A DNA stretch of 64,000 nt from Marifrigoribacter sp047730175 (GCF_047730175.1 NZ_CP159833.1:1302001-1366000), one strand, 5' to 3'; positions 46,990 to 56,220 are shown, counted from the first letter of the stretch. Notes: generated by a model not told the origin, from the letters alone. Made by a program: numbers and translations.

Positions 46990-48324
46990 ATGCAAACAAT
47001 AGATATATCGTTTAAACGAATTCAACAGTTAGCTTTACCAGCTATAATCGCAGGTATTGCCGAGCCTGTTTTATCATCTACGGATGCAGCTATCGTTGGA
47101 AATATTTCTGAATTCGGCACCGAATCTTTAGCAGCAGTAGGTATTGTAGGGGTACTATTATCTACATTAATTTGGGTGCTTGCGCAAACTCGAAGCGCAA
47201 TTTCTGCTATAATTTCTCAAAATTTGGGGGCTGGTAAAGTAGATACACTTCAAAGTTTCCCTGTCCAAGCCATTTTATTTAATGTCTTGTTAAGTATCGT
47301 TGTATTGTTTTCAACGTATTTTTTTATAGAAGAGATATTAATATTTCTAAATGCAGAAGATCTTATTTTAAAATTCAGCCTGGATTATTATAACATACGT
47401 GTTTGGGGATTTCCACTAACCTTATTCACTTTTGCCATCTTCGGAATATTTAGAGGTTTTCAGAATACTTTCTGGCCAATGATTGTTGCCGCTATAGGAG
47501 CTATAACCAACATTGTTTTAGATTTTGCATTAGTTTATGGTGTGGATGGTTTTATTGAACCTATGCATGTAAAAGGTGCCGCCTGGGCAAGTTTAATCTC
47601 ACAAGCTATTATGGCTATCATGGCATTAATTTTTTTGCTGAAGAAAACAGAGGTATCCTTAAAACTGAAACGTAAAATCCATCCAGAAATAAAACGTTTA
47701 GTGGCTATGAGTTTCAATTTATTTATACGTTCAGTAGCATTAAATGTCGCATTATTAATTGCGGTAAGAGAAGCCACATCTTTCGGGAAAGAATTTATTG
47801 CAGCACATACCATTGCGATTAATCTATGGTTGTTTTCTGCTTTTTTCTTAGATGGTTATGGAGCTGCAGGAAATATTTTAGGAGGGAGGCTTTTAGGCGC
47901 TAAAAACTATAAAAAGTTATGGAAATTAACCAAAAAAGTGAATGGATATAATTTAATTGTGAGTGTTTTATTAATTATTGTAGGACTCTTATTTTACAAG
48001 CAACTTGGGTTGTTGTTTAATAAAGATGCCCTTGTATTGTCTACTTTTTATAGTGTATTTATGTTGGTGTTAATCTCACAGCCGTTTAACGCATTAGCGT
48101 TTACATTTGATGCGATTTTTAAAGGATTAGGAGAGATGAAATATTTAAGAAACATATTATTAGCATCCACCTTTTTAGGTTTTATACCCACGCTATTAAT
48201 TTGTACTTATTTCGATTTAAAACTAACAGGTATATGGATTGCTTTAGTTGTCTGGGTGGCATTTAGAGCTTTGGTTTTAATCATAAAATTTAAAAATAAG
48301 TATTATAAATTGGCTCAAAAATAA
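46990..48324 (+). CDS. MATE family efflux transporter
   Basis: 444 residues with about twelve membrane helices, MATE fold (DAAIVGNISEFGTESLAAVG in helix 1-2, later LDGYGAAGNILGGRLLGAKNYK). Probably a cation-coupled drug or metabolite exporter of the DinF-like branch. The last about 60 codons and the terminator after it are found again, decayed, at 50822-51045. Confidence 0.94.
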   Translation: MQTIDISFKRIQQLALPAIIAGIAEPVLSSTDAAIVGNISEFGTESLAAVGIVGVLLSTLIWVLAQTRSAISAIISQNLGAGKVDTLQSFPVQAILFNVLLSIVVLFSTYFFIEEILIFLNAEDLILKFSLDYYNIRVWGFPLTLFTFAIFGIFRGFQNTFWPMIVAAIGAITNIVLDFALVYGVDGFIEPMHVKGAAWASLISQAIMAIMALIFLLKKTEVSLKLKRKIHPEIKRLVAMSFNLFIRSVALNVALLIAVREATSFGKEFIAAHTIAINLWLFSAFFLDGYGAAGNILGGRLLGAKNYKKLWKLTKKVNGYNLIVSVLLIIVGLLFYKQLGLLFNKDALVLSTFYSVFMLVLISQPFNALAFTFDAIFKGLGEMKYLRNILLASTFLGFIPTLLICTYFDLKLTGIWIALVVWVAFRALVLIIKFKNKYYKLAQK

Positions 48325-48325
48325 A

Positions 48326-48356
48326 TTTGCCCTCCTTTTTAAAAAAGAAGGGCAAA
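48326..48356. terminator. bidirectional terminator between MATE and the repeat lipoprotein
   Basis: Stem TTTGCCCT / AGGGCAAA with A/T-rich inner extension. It lies between two convergent genes. A diverged copy of the same hairpin is found at about 51017-51045. Confidence 0.8.
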
Positions 48357-48362
48357 CTATTT

Positions 48363-48435
48363 TATATTATTAATTGATCTTGCACTAGATTAGGATCAAT
48401 TAAAATAGTATAATTATAGAGTTGACACCTACACT
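48363..48435 (-). pseudogene. relict of a T9SS sorting domain
   Basis: On the minus strand the stretch directly after the lipoprotein stop aligns with the start of the T9SS domain of the paralogue at 51258-51345: SVGVNS then a decayed LIxPNPVQDQL-like part with stops. Nucleotide match is clear (for example AATTGATC, TAGTGCAAGATCAATTAA against GATCAATTAA). It shows that the protein upstream once carried a sorting domain. Confidence 0.6.
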
Positions 48436-50553
48436 TTATAAAGAACCATTAGCCCATAATAATGCATTTCTCATAAGTAAAGCACCATCTGAAGCTACAT
48501 TCCAAAAATCAGCACGAGCAGTAGAAGAAGGAGGATAAAAGTTTAAGAACACACGTCTTGCAGTTCCTGAAGTCCCTACATTATCTTTTTTAATAATTAA
48601 AGGAGTTCCGGTATCATAATCTGCTATTACTGTTGCTCCTGGATCTACTGTTCCACCTGTATTATGATAAGAAGCAGTACCTCCATCAAAATTTGTTACA
48701 CCAGTAAGAATTGCATCAGCTGGGTCATAAATAGTTCCAATACTTACATTAGTTCCATTAGACTGTCCAGAATTAGAGTATAAGCTATAGGCAGCATATG
48801 CTCCTGTAATTTGAACATTTCCTGTAAAAGTTGCATCCACTACATGTCCTCCACCATCAACATATTGAGCAAGTACATTTCCAAGAGCAACAGGATCTGC
48901 AGCACCACCATCTGTAAATAAAAATACAGCGTCATATGCTTGAAGTTCAGCTAAAGTTGGAGTTCCACCATTACTTAAATAAGTGTCAGCGTCAATCTCA
49001 GCTGTTTCTTCTAACTTTAATTCTACATCATCAATCCAAGTTGGATCTCCAGGAGATGCCACCACTAATACTGAAGTAATAGGAGGAGCACCACCATTAA
49101 TAGCCCATAATAATGCATTTCTCATAAGTAAAGCACCATCTGAAGCTACATTCCAAAACCCTGGGTTAACAGTAGAAGAAGGAGGATAAAAGTTTAAGAA
49201 CACACGTCTTGCAGTTCCTGAAGTCCCTACATTATCTTTTTTAATAATTAAAGGAGTTCCGGTATCATAATCTGCTATTACTGTTGCTCCTGGATCTACT
49301 GTTCCACCTGTATTATGATAAGAAGCAGTACCACTATCAAAATTTGTTACACCAGTAAGAATTGCATCAGCTGGGTCATAAATAGTTCCAATACCTAAAT
49401 TAGTTCCATTAGACTGTCCAGAATTAGAGTATAAGCTATAAGCAGTATATGCTCCTGTAATTTGAACATTTCCTGTAAAAGTTGCATCCACTACATGTCC
49501 TCCTCCATCAACATATTGAGCAAGTACATTTCCAAGAGCAACAGGATCTACAGCACCCTGATCTGTAAATAAAAATACAGCGTCATATGCTTGAAGTTCA
49601 GCTAAAGTTGGAGTTCCACCATTACTTAAATAAGTGTCAGCGTCAATCTCAGCTGTTTCTTCTAACTTTAATTCTACATCATCAATCCAAGTTGGATCTC
49701 CAGGAGATGCTACAATTAATACTGAAGGATTATTTGATGGAGTACAAGTAACATCGCTTGTGAAAGTACCAGTATATGAACCATGGTTACTCGAGTTTAA
49801 AGACCAAGTACCACCAGCTTCAGAACAATCTGAACCATTTAAATAAGTATGAGTTCCTGCATATCCAATTACGTTACCACCAATAGTTCCACCACCAGCA
49901 ATATTACAAGTAGTAGAAGCACCACCATCAACACATCCAGATTGAGCACCTACGTTAGTTACACTTACAACAAGTCCTACATCAGCAAGAGCAGTAACAT
50001 CGTCATCAGCAGAACCGTCACCAACAAATAATAAACTAAAAGTTCCAGTATCACCTGTAACTAAAAGAGGGTGAGCGTCACAATCATCACAAGCTAAAAC
50101 ACCAGTAATAGGTGTTACAGGAGCTCTAGAGTTTTCATGAGCTGCAATAGCTCCAGAAGTAATACCTTTGTATATTACCTCTGTAATTTGAACATTGTTT
50201 CCTTCCAAATCAGCACTTAATTTAAAAGATGCCATTACAGATGACGAGCTAAATGCTAAATCTTGAACTTCAGCTCCAGCTTCAATTTTTCTATCTGCTT
50301 TAAAGCTAATTTCTTGACCAGAAACTAATTTTAAGCTAGCTACTGCATAATTGTTTGGAGTAATGTTAATTTCTATAACACCTCTTTCCATAGTTCCTAC
50401 GGTAGTAAAAAGCCCTTTGTAGACACCCATGTTGGTATCGTCATACTGCGCAATAGTCGCAGAAAGGTTTGTCGTCGAGTCTGTTAACTCTAAGTCCTTA
50501 GTACAAGAAAATACTAAGACAGATGCAAATAATAATAAAAATAATTTTTTCAT
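48436..50553 (-). CDS. lipoprotein with two tandem GATase1/ThuA-like domains
   Basis: 705 residues. Lipoprotein signal (VFSC, Cys17), an N-terminal domain (about 25-150, beta-rich), a Cys/Gly-rich part (about 150-275, with CDDC and several further Cys), and two near-identical repeats of 217 residues starting at 277 and 494. Each repeat opens VASPGDPTWIDDVELKLE and contains LQAYDAVFLFTD, YVDGGGHVVDATF and FYPPSS; the alternating strand-helix pattern suggests an alpha/beta amidotransferase-like fold (inference). No catalytic Cys triad is visible. It lacks the T9SS domain of its paralogue at 51069; a relict follows its stop. Confidence 0.85.
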   Translation of the reverse strand: MKKLFLLLFASVLVFSCTKDLELTDSTTNLSATIAQYDDTNMGVYKGLFTTVGTMERGVIEINITPNNYAVASLKLVSGQEISFKADRKIEAGAEVQDLAFSSSSVMASFKLSADLEGNNVQITEVIYKGITSGAIAAHENSRAPVTPITGVLACDDCDAHPLLVTGDTGTFSLLFVGDGSADDDVTALADVGLVVSVTNVGAQSGCVDGGASTTCNIAGGGTIGGNVIGYAGTHTYLNGSDCSEAGGTWSLNSSNHGSYTGTFTSDVTCTPSNNPSVLIVASPGDPTWIDDVELKLEETAEIDADTYLSNGGTPTLAELQAYDAVFLFTDQGAVDPVALGNVLAQYVDGGGHVVDATFTGNVQITGAYTAYSLYSNSGQSNGTNLGIGTIYDPADAILTGVTNFDSGTASYHNTGGTVDPGATVIADYDTGTPLIIKKDNVGTSGTARRVFLNFYPPSSTVNPGFWNVASDGALLMRNALLWAINGGAPPITSVLVVASPGDPTWIDDVELKLEETAEIDADTYLSNGGTPTLAELQAYDAVFLFTDGGAADPVALGNVLAQYVDGGGHVVDATFTGNVQITGAYAAYSLYSNSGQSNGTNVSIGTIYDPADAILTGVTNFDGGTASYHNTGGTVDPGATVIADYDTGTPLIIKKDNVGTSGTARRVFLNFYPPSSTARADFWNVASDGALLMRNALLWANGSL
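48451..49750. repeat. 651-bp tandem repeat inside the lipoprotein gene
   Basis: Two copies with a period of 651 bp (217 codons), nearly identical at nucleotide level; anchors are AGCCCATAATAATGCATTT at 48451 and 49102. The low divergence indicates recent duplication or gene conversion. Confidence 0.88.
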
Positions 50554-50649
50554 AAATAATAAATTTGATTTAGTTAAATGTTAATATATAATTTTCCGCA
50601 AAAATAATTTTTTTTTTAACAGTGTATATACGTATTTACACGTATTTAT

Positions 50650-50733
50650 GCATAAAAAACAGCATAAAAAACAGCATAAAAAACAGCATAAAAAACAGCA
50701 TAAAAAACAGCATAAAAAACAGCATAAATAAAC
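50650..50733. repeat. 12-nt tandem repeat (about 6.5 units)
   Basis: Unit GCATAAAAAACA, six perfect copies at 50650-50721 and a decayed seventh. Lies about 45-115 nt upstream of the -7-like TATTTTTG (50599-50606, minus) of the lipoprotein gene. May vary in copy number and tune its transcription. The surrounding 50554-51068 has no gene. Confidence 0.92.
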
Positions 50734-50821
50734 ATTGGAAAAGCATTTTAAAGCCCATCTATGTTTTCTAAATACTAATTTGAGGAATATTTTTTTTGAT
50801 GTAATTTTTAAAAGATTATAA

Positions 50822-51012
50822 GAATGAAATATTTTAATAAACAATCAATTGGCATCCAACTTTTTAGGTTTTATACCTACGCTATTAATTTGTAATTATT
50901 ATCGATTTATAATTAACAGGTATATGGATTGCTTTAGTTGTCTGGGTGGCATTTAGAGCTTTGGTTTTAATCATAAAATTTAAAAACAAGTATTATAAAT
51001 TAGCTCAAAAAT
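50822..51012 (+). pseudogene. duplicated, broken 3' end of the MATE transporter gene
   Basis: Matches 48135-48324 closely, for example GGTATATGGATTGCTTTAG and the GTCTGGGTGGCATTTAG part. Small indels (about 50896-50905) break the frame; no start. The following hairpin is also a copy. It marks the edge of a tandem duplication of about 2.7 kb. Confidence 0.88.
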
Positions 51013-51068
51013 AAATTAGCCCTCCTTTTTAATAAAGATGGGCTAATTAGTATAAAGTATTAGATTAT

Positions 51069-52769
51069 TTATTTTTTAATAATCTTCTTAACTGAAGTGT
51101 TATTTCCAGATTGAATTTGAACTAAATAAACTCCTGTATTAAGATTAGAAATATTTATAGTTTTAGAAGTAGTATTCTCTACGTCTGCTGTATAAACAAT
51201 TCTTCCCATAATATCAACTACCTGAATTTTATCAATTGTTAATCCAGTAGTATTTGAAATTGTTAATTGATCTTGTACTGGATTAGGATAAATTAAAACA
51301 GCAGCATCTAAAGAATTGTCACCAACACTTAAGTTACCGTTAATAGACCATAATAATGCATTTCTCATAATTAAAGCACCATCTGAAGCTGCATCCCAGA
51401 AATCATCACGAGCATCAGAAGAAGGTGGGTAAAAGTTTAAGAACACACGTCTTGAATTTGAAGGTCCAACATTATCTTTTTTAATAATTAAAGGAGCTCC
51501 TGTAGTATACTCTGCAATAATTGAAGCACCTGCATCTACAGTTCCTCCTGAATTATGATAAGAAGCTGTACCACCATCAAAGTTAGTTACACCAGTAAGA
51601 ATTGCATCAGCTGGGTCATAAATAGTTCCAATACCTAAATTAGTTCCATTAGACTGTCCAGAATTAGAGTATAAGCTATAGGCAGCATATGCTCCTGTAA
51701 TTTGAACATTTCCTGTAAAAGTTGCATCCACAACATGTCCACCTCCGTCAACATATTGAGCAAGTACATCTCCAAGAGCTATAGGATCTGCAGCACCAGC
51801 ATCTGTAAATAAAAATACAGCGTCATATGCTTGAAGTTCAGCTAAAGTTGGAGTTCCACCACTACTTAAATAAGTGTCAGCGTCAATCTCACCTGTTTCT
51901 TCTAACTTTAATTCTACATCATCAATCCAAGTTGGATCTCCAGGAGATCCTACAATTATTACTGAAGCACTTGCTCCTGTATTAATGTTTGCTGTCCAAG
52001 TTAAGGCGTTTGCCATCATTAAAGCACCATCTGATGCTATGTCCCAAAAATCATCACGGGCATCTATAGAAGGTGGATAAAAGTTAAGGAATGCACGTCT
52101 TGCATTGCCAGGACCCATATCATCATTTATAATAATAAGAGGGGCTCCTGTAGTGTATTCAGCAACTACAGAAGAACCTGCAGCAATCGTTCCAGCAGTA
52201 TTATGATAAGAAGCAGTACCTCCATCAAAATTTGTTACTCCATTTAAAGTTGGATGACCAGGATCATTAATAGTTCCAATACCTAAATTGGCACCATTAG
52301 ATTGTCCAGAAGCAGAGTATAACTCATACGCCGTAAATCCGCCTGGAATAGGGACATTAGGTGTAAATGTAGCATCTACTACAGCTCCACCAGCATCGAT
52401 GTACTGTCCTAAGATATTTCCAAATGCAATAGGATCTGCAGCACCAGCATCTGTAAATACTAATACAGCGTCATATGCTTGAAGCTCTGCAAGTGTTGGT
52501 GTGCCACCAGTTGTAAGAAATGTATCTGCAGCAACAATGCCAGTTCCGTCTAGTTGTAATTCTACATCATCAATCCAAGTTGGATCTCCAGGAGCCCCTA
52601 GTACAAGTACAGATACTCCACCCCAAGAACGAGTGTTTTCAACTCCGTAGTTGTTCTGGATACCATTTTCGCTATCAATATTTGAAGAAACTCCTGTTCC
52701 TTGCGAAAATACTGAGGCACTTAATAAAAGTGCAAATAGCATAATACCGTTTAAAATAATTTTTTTCAT
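51069..52769 (-). CDS. secreted T9SS protein with two GATase1/ThuA-like domains
   Basis: 566 residues. Sec signal peptide (about 1-23, ending VFSQ), two repeats of about 215 residues (about 54-265 and 270-480) homologous to those of the lipoprotein gene at 48436, and a T9SS type A sorting domain (about 484-566, with VLIYPNPVQDQL and the final KKIIKK). The second repeat is closest to the lipoprotein's repeats; the first has diverged more. Expected on the cell surface. Role unknown; no catalytic residues can be named. Confidence 0.88.
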   Translation of the reverse strand: MKKIILNGIMLFALLLSASVFSQGTGVSSNIDSENGIQNNYGVENTRSWGGVSVLVLGAPGDPTWIDDVELQLDGTGIVAADTFLTTGGTPTLAELQAYDAVLVFTDAGAADPIAFGNILGQYIDAGGAVVDATFTPNVPIPGGFTAYELYSASGQSNGANLGIGTINDPGHPTLNGVTNFDGGTASYHNTAGTIAAGSSVVAEYTTGAPLIIINDDMGPGNARRAFLNFYPPSIDARDDFWDIASDGALMMANALTWTANINTGASASVIIVGSPGDPTWIDDVELKLEETGEIDADTYLSSGGTPTLAELQAYDAVFLFTDAGAADPIALGDVLAQYVDGGGHVVDATFTGNVQITGAYAAYSLYSNSGQSNGTNLGIGTIYDPADAILTGVTNFDGGTASYHNSGGTVDAGASIIAEYTTGAPLIIKKDNVGPSNSRRVFLNFYPPSSDARDDFWDAASDGALIMRNALLWSINGNLSVGDNSLDAAVLIYPNPVQDQLTISNTTGLTIDKIQVVDIMGRIVYTADVENTTSKTINISNLNTGVYLVQIQSGNNTSVKKIIKK

Positions 52770-52842
52770 AATTTGTAATTTTAATATGTTAATTGTTTAT
52801 GTTCTACGAAAATAATGATAATGTTGAAATTTTTAAAAAGTA

Positions 52843-52868
52843 AAAACCCTTTTTTAAAAGGGGTTTTA
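52843..52868 (-). terminator. terminator of the small exported protein gene
   Basis: Stem AAAACCCTTT / AAAGGGGTTTT-like, GC core CCC/GGGG, with T-run on the minus strand. It lies 27 nt after that gene's stop. Confidence 0.8.
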
Positions 52869-52895
52869 CCTTAAAGTAAAGTGTTAATTAATTGG

Positions 52896-53213
52896 TTACA
52901 TTAATGTTGAAATTTTTAAAGTTTTTCCACACATATCACTTGTTATTTTAAAAATAACATCGCCTTTTTTCCCTTTAGAAGCCCATCGAACTTCTTTTCC
53001 TGTATTGCAAGTAATACTTGTTTTAGATCCTTTATTAAGACTTACAAATCCAGACCCTGTATAAATGCTTATTTTTTCTTTCGTGTCATTAATTAAAGAA
53101 AAACTTGCAAAAGAAATAACACCTTCTGATGGAGAAGTTGTAGCTGTTTTATGATTAATAGGTGAAAAAGAAGATAACACTAGAATGCTAAAAATGGCTA
53201 AGATAAATTTCAT
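52896..53213 (-). CDS. small exported protein of unknown function
   Basis: 105 residues from the ATG at 53213 (an ATG exists 27 nt upstream but a TATTTTTG promoter element at 53238-53245 would overlap it). Signal peptide of about 20 residues (FILAIFSILVLSSFS), then a small beta-rich domain (FSLINDTKEKISIYTGSGFVSL, two Cys near CNTGKE and DMCGK). No lipobox. Not recognised. Lies beside the LytTR regulator gene but has its own promoter and terminator. Confidence 0.72.
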   Translation of the reverse strand: MKFILAIFSILVLSSFSPINHKTATTSPSEGVISFASFSLINDTKEKISIYTGSGFVSLNKGSKTSITCNTGKEVRWASKGKKGDVIFKITSDMCGKTLKISTLM

Positions 53214-53321
53214 GTCTTTTTGTTTATTGTTAGACATCAAAAATAACGTAGCTATAGTAGCTAGTACATTATGAACTTCTAAAAGGTTGGTTTCGGTTTC
53301 TAAAAAGAAGTACTTAATGTG

Positions 53322-54074
53322 TTAAGCGATATTTTGAACAATCGTTAAAAATTCTTCTTTTTTCTCTTTTGAGATTGAAACTCCTTTTCCATTTTCCATT
53401 ACAATATAGCCGCCATCAGACTTTACATATTGTGTAATATATTTTAAGTTGATTAAAAAGGAACGATGCGGTTTATAAAAAGCAGGAATGTTTTTTAATA
53501 AACCTACAAAGTGCTTTAAGGGTTTACTTATAAGAATTTCGTTTTCTGTTTTGGTAGATATTTTTGTATACATACCATCAGCTTCCATCATTATAATATC
53601 TTCAAAACATACAAACTTAATTCCATCACTTACTGGAAGTCCTATTTTGTTGAAATTAGAAGAAGTTAAACTGTTTTTTAATTCTTCTAAACGGCTATTA
53701 ATTTGTGACTTTCCTATGAGCTGGATTGCTTTATCAACTGCCTCTTTTACTTGACTTGGACGAATAGGTTTTAATAAATAATCAATGGCCGAAAGTTGAA
53801 ATGCTTGAATGGCATACTCACTATAAGCTGTGGTAAAGATGATCTCAAAATTGAGCACATCTTTTTCAATAAAATTTAATATTTCTAATCCTGAATGTTC
53901 TGGCATTTCAATGTCCAGAAATACAATATTTGGAGTTTCTTTTTTTATAATTTCAACACCAGAAAGTAAATCTTTTGCTTCAAAAATTTGAGTAATCTTT
54001 GGACAGTTTTCTTGAATTAATATACCCAATAAATTTCTTGCTTTTGATTCATCATCAATGATAATCGCTTTCAT
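53322..54074 (-). CDS. LytTR family response regulator
   Basis: 250 residues. Receiver domain with phospho-acceptor Asp54 (FLDIEMPEHSG), acidic DDE near the N-terminus and LLKP, then a LytTR DNA-binding domain (about 150-250, MEADGMYTKISTKT, FYKPHRSFLINLKYI). Encoded 3 nt after the histidine kinase stop, so they form a two-component pair. Targets unknown. Confidence 0.95.
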   Translation of the reverse strand: MKAIIIDDESKARNLLGILIQENCPKITQIFEAKDLLSGVEIIKKETPNIVFLDIEMPEHSGLEILNFIEKDVLNFEIIFTTAYSEYAIQAFQLSAIDYLLKPIRPSQVKEAVDKAIQLIGKSQINSRLEELKNSLTSSNFNKIGLPVSDGIKFVCFEDIIMMEADGMYTKISTKTENEILISKPLKHFVGLLKNIPAFYKPHRSFLINLKYITQYVKSDGGYIVMENGKGVSISKEKKEEFLTIVQNIA

Positions 54075-54077
54075 AGC

Positions 54078-55940
54078 TTAGTGTTTTAATATTGGAATAC
54101 TTACGATTACTTTGGTGCCATTACCAATATGCTCTTCAGAATATAAATCGATAATTTCGACACCTATTTTTTTATGCTTTCCGAAATTTAGTAATTCGAG
54201 TCGTTCTTCGGTCGCTTTTGCTGCAAAAGATTTATGAAGGACTGCTCTTTTTTTCTGAAATTCTCTCGATTTTTCTCTACCTACCCCATTATCAATGATG
54301 GTACATTGTATATTATTTGTACCTCCTTTTAAAAAAGAAACACTAATTTTTCGATCTTCTTTTTTGTGGAGTAACCCATGTTTTAAAGCATTTTCAATAT
54401 AAGGCTGTAGTAACATTGTTGGAATATGAATGATATCGGAATTTAAATCATTTGCGACATTAAAGGTATAATTTAATGTGTCTTCAAAGCGTAAACATTC
54501 TAAATCTAAATATGTTTTAAGACTGTCTATTTCTTCTTGTAATGAAATAACTCCAGTATCACTATGGTGTAAATACGTTCGAATTAAATCTGCAAATTTT
54601 CCAAGGTAATCACTCGCTAGATTTTTTTTATTTAATATTATATATTCTTGAATAGAGTTGAGTGCATTAAAAATGAAATGCGGATTCATTTGCGACTTTA
54701 AAGCTTTCAATTCAGATTCACGGTATTGTTTTTCTAAAGCTAATCTTTTCTGAGTTTCACGTAATTCAATAGTGATAAGCTCTGCTTTTTTACGTTCGCG
54801 AAGTCTTCCGAAGAAAAATAGAGAAGATAAAATAATAAGAAGGGAAATAATGGAAGCACCAATAAAATAATTTCTATTTTTTTTACTCTCCGTTTCAGCT
54901 AGTGTTGCTTTAACAAGGGCTGCATCTTTTTGAGCTTCAATTTTTTCAGTTTCATACTTCGTTTGTAAATCTTCAATTACTTGTACTTTTTCTGAAGAAA
55001 ATAGCGAATCAACCATCGTATAATGCAATTTTAAAAAGGCATTAGAAGCAGTGTAGTTTTTTATTTTTTGATAATAATTATGTTGTTTTAAATAGGCATC
55101 CTTTAATGGACCGTATCGTTTATGCAACTCATAAATATCGATGGCTTCTTGGTTTCTTTTTATGGCTTCCGAATAATTATTTAAACTAAAATAACTTTCA
55201 GAAAGTAGTGTCTGTGAATTAGCAACATTAAATTCTTGATTGTATTTTTTATAAAAAGGAAGGATGTTACCTGTAACTTCAATTGCTTTTTGATAATCGC
55301 CTTGGGAATGATAAATAAACCCAAGACTAGAAGTTGCAATGGCAATTCCTGTTTCAAAATTAACCGCTTCAGAAATACGCAAAGCTTCTTTATAATATTC
55401 TTCAGCTTTTGAAAAATCCTTCAGCTCTTGATAGGTTACAGCAGCGTAATAATATAATCCTGCTTTCGAATCACTTGCAGGTTTGTCATTAATAAGAGCA
55501 ATGTTTTCTATATGTAATTCTAAAGCTTTTTCGGGTTGCTGGTTTTTGGTATAAATTCTAGCGAGTAAATTGTGGGTAAAGATTAAATTGTCTGTATCCT
55601 TTATTTCTTCGAGAATTTTCTTCGCCTGAAGAGCATATGCTATCCCTTTATCTAATTCTCCCTTTATAACATAAAACGTACTTAAACTATTTAATGAATA
55701 TCCTTCCCCTCGTTTATAGCCTATTTTTTTTGCTAATGCTAATGCTTCTTGAGCTAAAGGTAAACCATCGTTAAAATCTCGTGAGTGATAGTATTTTGTG
55801 AGATCGATTAACATACTCACCCGCGTAGTATCTTCTTTTTTATAAGTTTCAAGAAGTTGTTTTATACTATCTAATTTTTTTTCTTGTGAAAAGCTTATAG
55901 TGCTTATTAATACGAAAAGAAAAAATACTTTTTTAATCAT
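54078..55940 (-). CDS. TPR-containing sensor histidine kinase, LytS/YehU type
   Basis: 620 residues. Signal peptide (about 1-19), six or so TPR-like repeats (about 40-310) in the periplasm, a coiled coil (about 318-352), one membrane helix (358-378), and a His_kinase domain with phospho-acceptor His421 in QMNPHFIFNALNSIQ and the ATP-site N-box LLQPYIENALKHG. The TPR part senses an unknown partner. Pairs with the LytTR regulator 3 nt downstream. Confidence 0.95.
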   Translation of the reverse strand: MIKKVFFLFVLISTISFSQEKKLDSIKQLLETYKKEDTTRVSMLIDLTKYYHSRDFNDGLPLAQEALALAKKIGYKRGEGYSLNSLSTFYVIKGELDKGIAYALQAKKILEEIKDTDNLIFTHNLLARIYTKNQQPEKALELHIENIALINDKPASDSKAGLYYYAAVTYQELKDFSKAEEYYKEALRISEAVNFETGIAIATSSLGFIYHSQGDYQKAIEVTGNILPFYKKYNQEFNVANSQTLLSESYFSLNNYSEAIKRNQEAIDIYELHKRYGPLKDAYLKQHNYYQKIKNYTASNAFLKLHYTMVDSLFSSEKVQVIEDLQTKYETEKIEAQKDAALVKATLAETESKKNRNYFIGASIISLLIILSSLFFFGRLRERKKAELITIELRETQKRLALEKQYRESELKALKSQMNPHFIFNALNSIQEYIILNKKNLASDYLGKFADLIRTYLHHSDTGVISLQEEIDSLKTYLDLECLRFEDTLNYTFNVANDLNSDIIHIPTMLLQPYIENALKHGLLHKKEDRKISVSFLKGGTNNIQCTIIDNGVGREKSREFQKKRAVLHKSFAAKATEERLELLNFGKHKKIGVEIIDLYSEEHIGNGTKVIVSIPILKH

Positions 55941-56035
55941 TTAGGGAGCTAAGCTTTTTTGTAATTAGAACTAAATCACCTACAAAAATGAACTATCTAT
56001 TTCAGATTTACAATTATAATTTCTGAAATGCTGTT

Positions 56036-56063
56036 TTGAGTTGCTGTAATAATAGTATTTTTG
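56036..56063 (+). promoter_or_regulatory. promoter of the small membrane protein and queD
   Basis: TTG at 56036-56038, spacer 17, TATTTTTG at 56056-56063. The small ORF starts 22 nt further on. Confidence 0.6.
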
Positions 56064-56084
56064 TGATTCAATAGAATTCGAGTG

Positions 56085-56213
56085 ATGGAAATATTAGATT
56101 TTTTAGGAGGTCAAGGGATGTTTATGATACTAGCACTATTTGTTGTTATTGTTGTACTTTACAATAAAATAAAGACACACAGATACCACAACTCAAAAAA
56201 TAAAAACAGATAA
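56085..56213 (+). CDS. candidate 42-residue single-pass membrane protein
   Basis: ATG at 56085, stop TAA at 56211, 7 nt before queD. The product has one hydrophobic helix (MFMILALFVVIVVLY, about residues 12-26) and a basic tail with two His. AGGAGG-like GGAGG occurs within the start region, not as its RBS. A promoter fits directly upstream. Too short to be certain; no family recognised. Confidence 0.5.
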   Translation: MEILDFLGGQGMFMILALFVVIVVLYNKIKTHRYHNSKNKNR

Positions 56214-56220
56214 AAATAGC

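Noticed and set aside
50650..50733. Possible CRISPR array
   Set aside because: Units are contiguous with no spacers and the unit is 12 nt; no cas genes are present.
50581..50844. A minus-strand ORF with repeated CCFL units
   Set aside because: It is only the translation of the 12-nt tandem repeat; composition is not protein-like and it has no start context.
51874..52080. Three nearly identical plus-strand ORFs (also near 48983 and 49634)
   Set aside because: Antisense shadows produced by the same repeated domain in the minus-strand genes.
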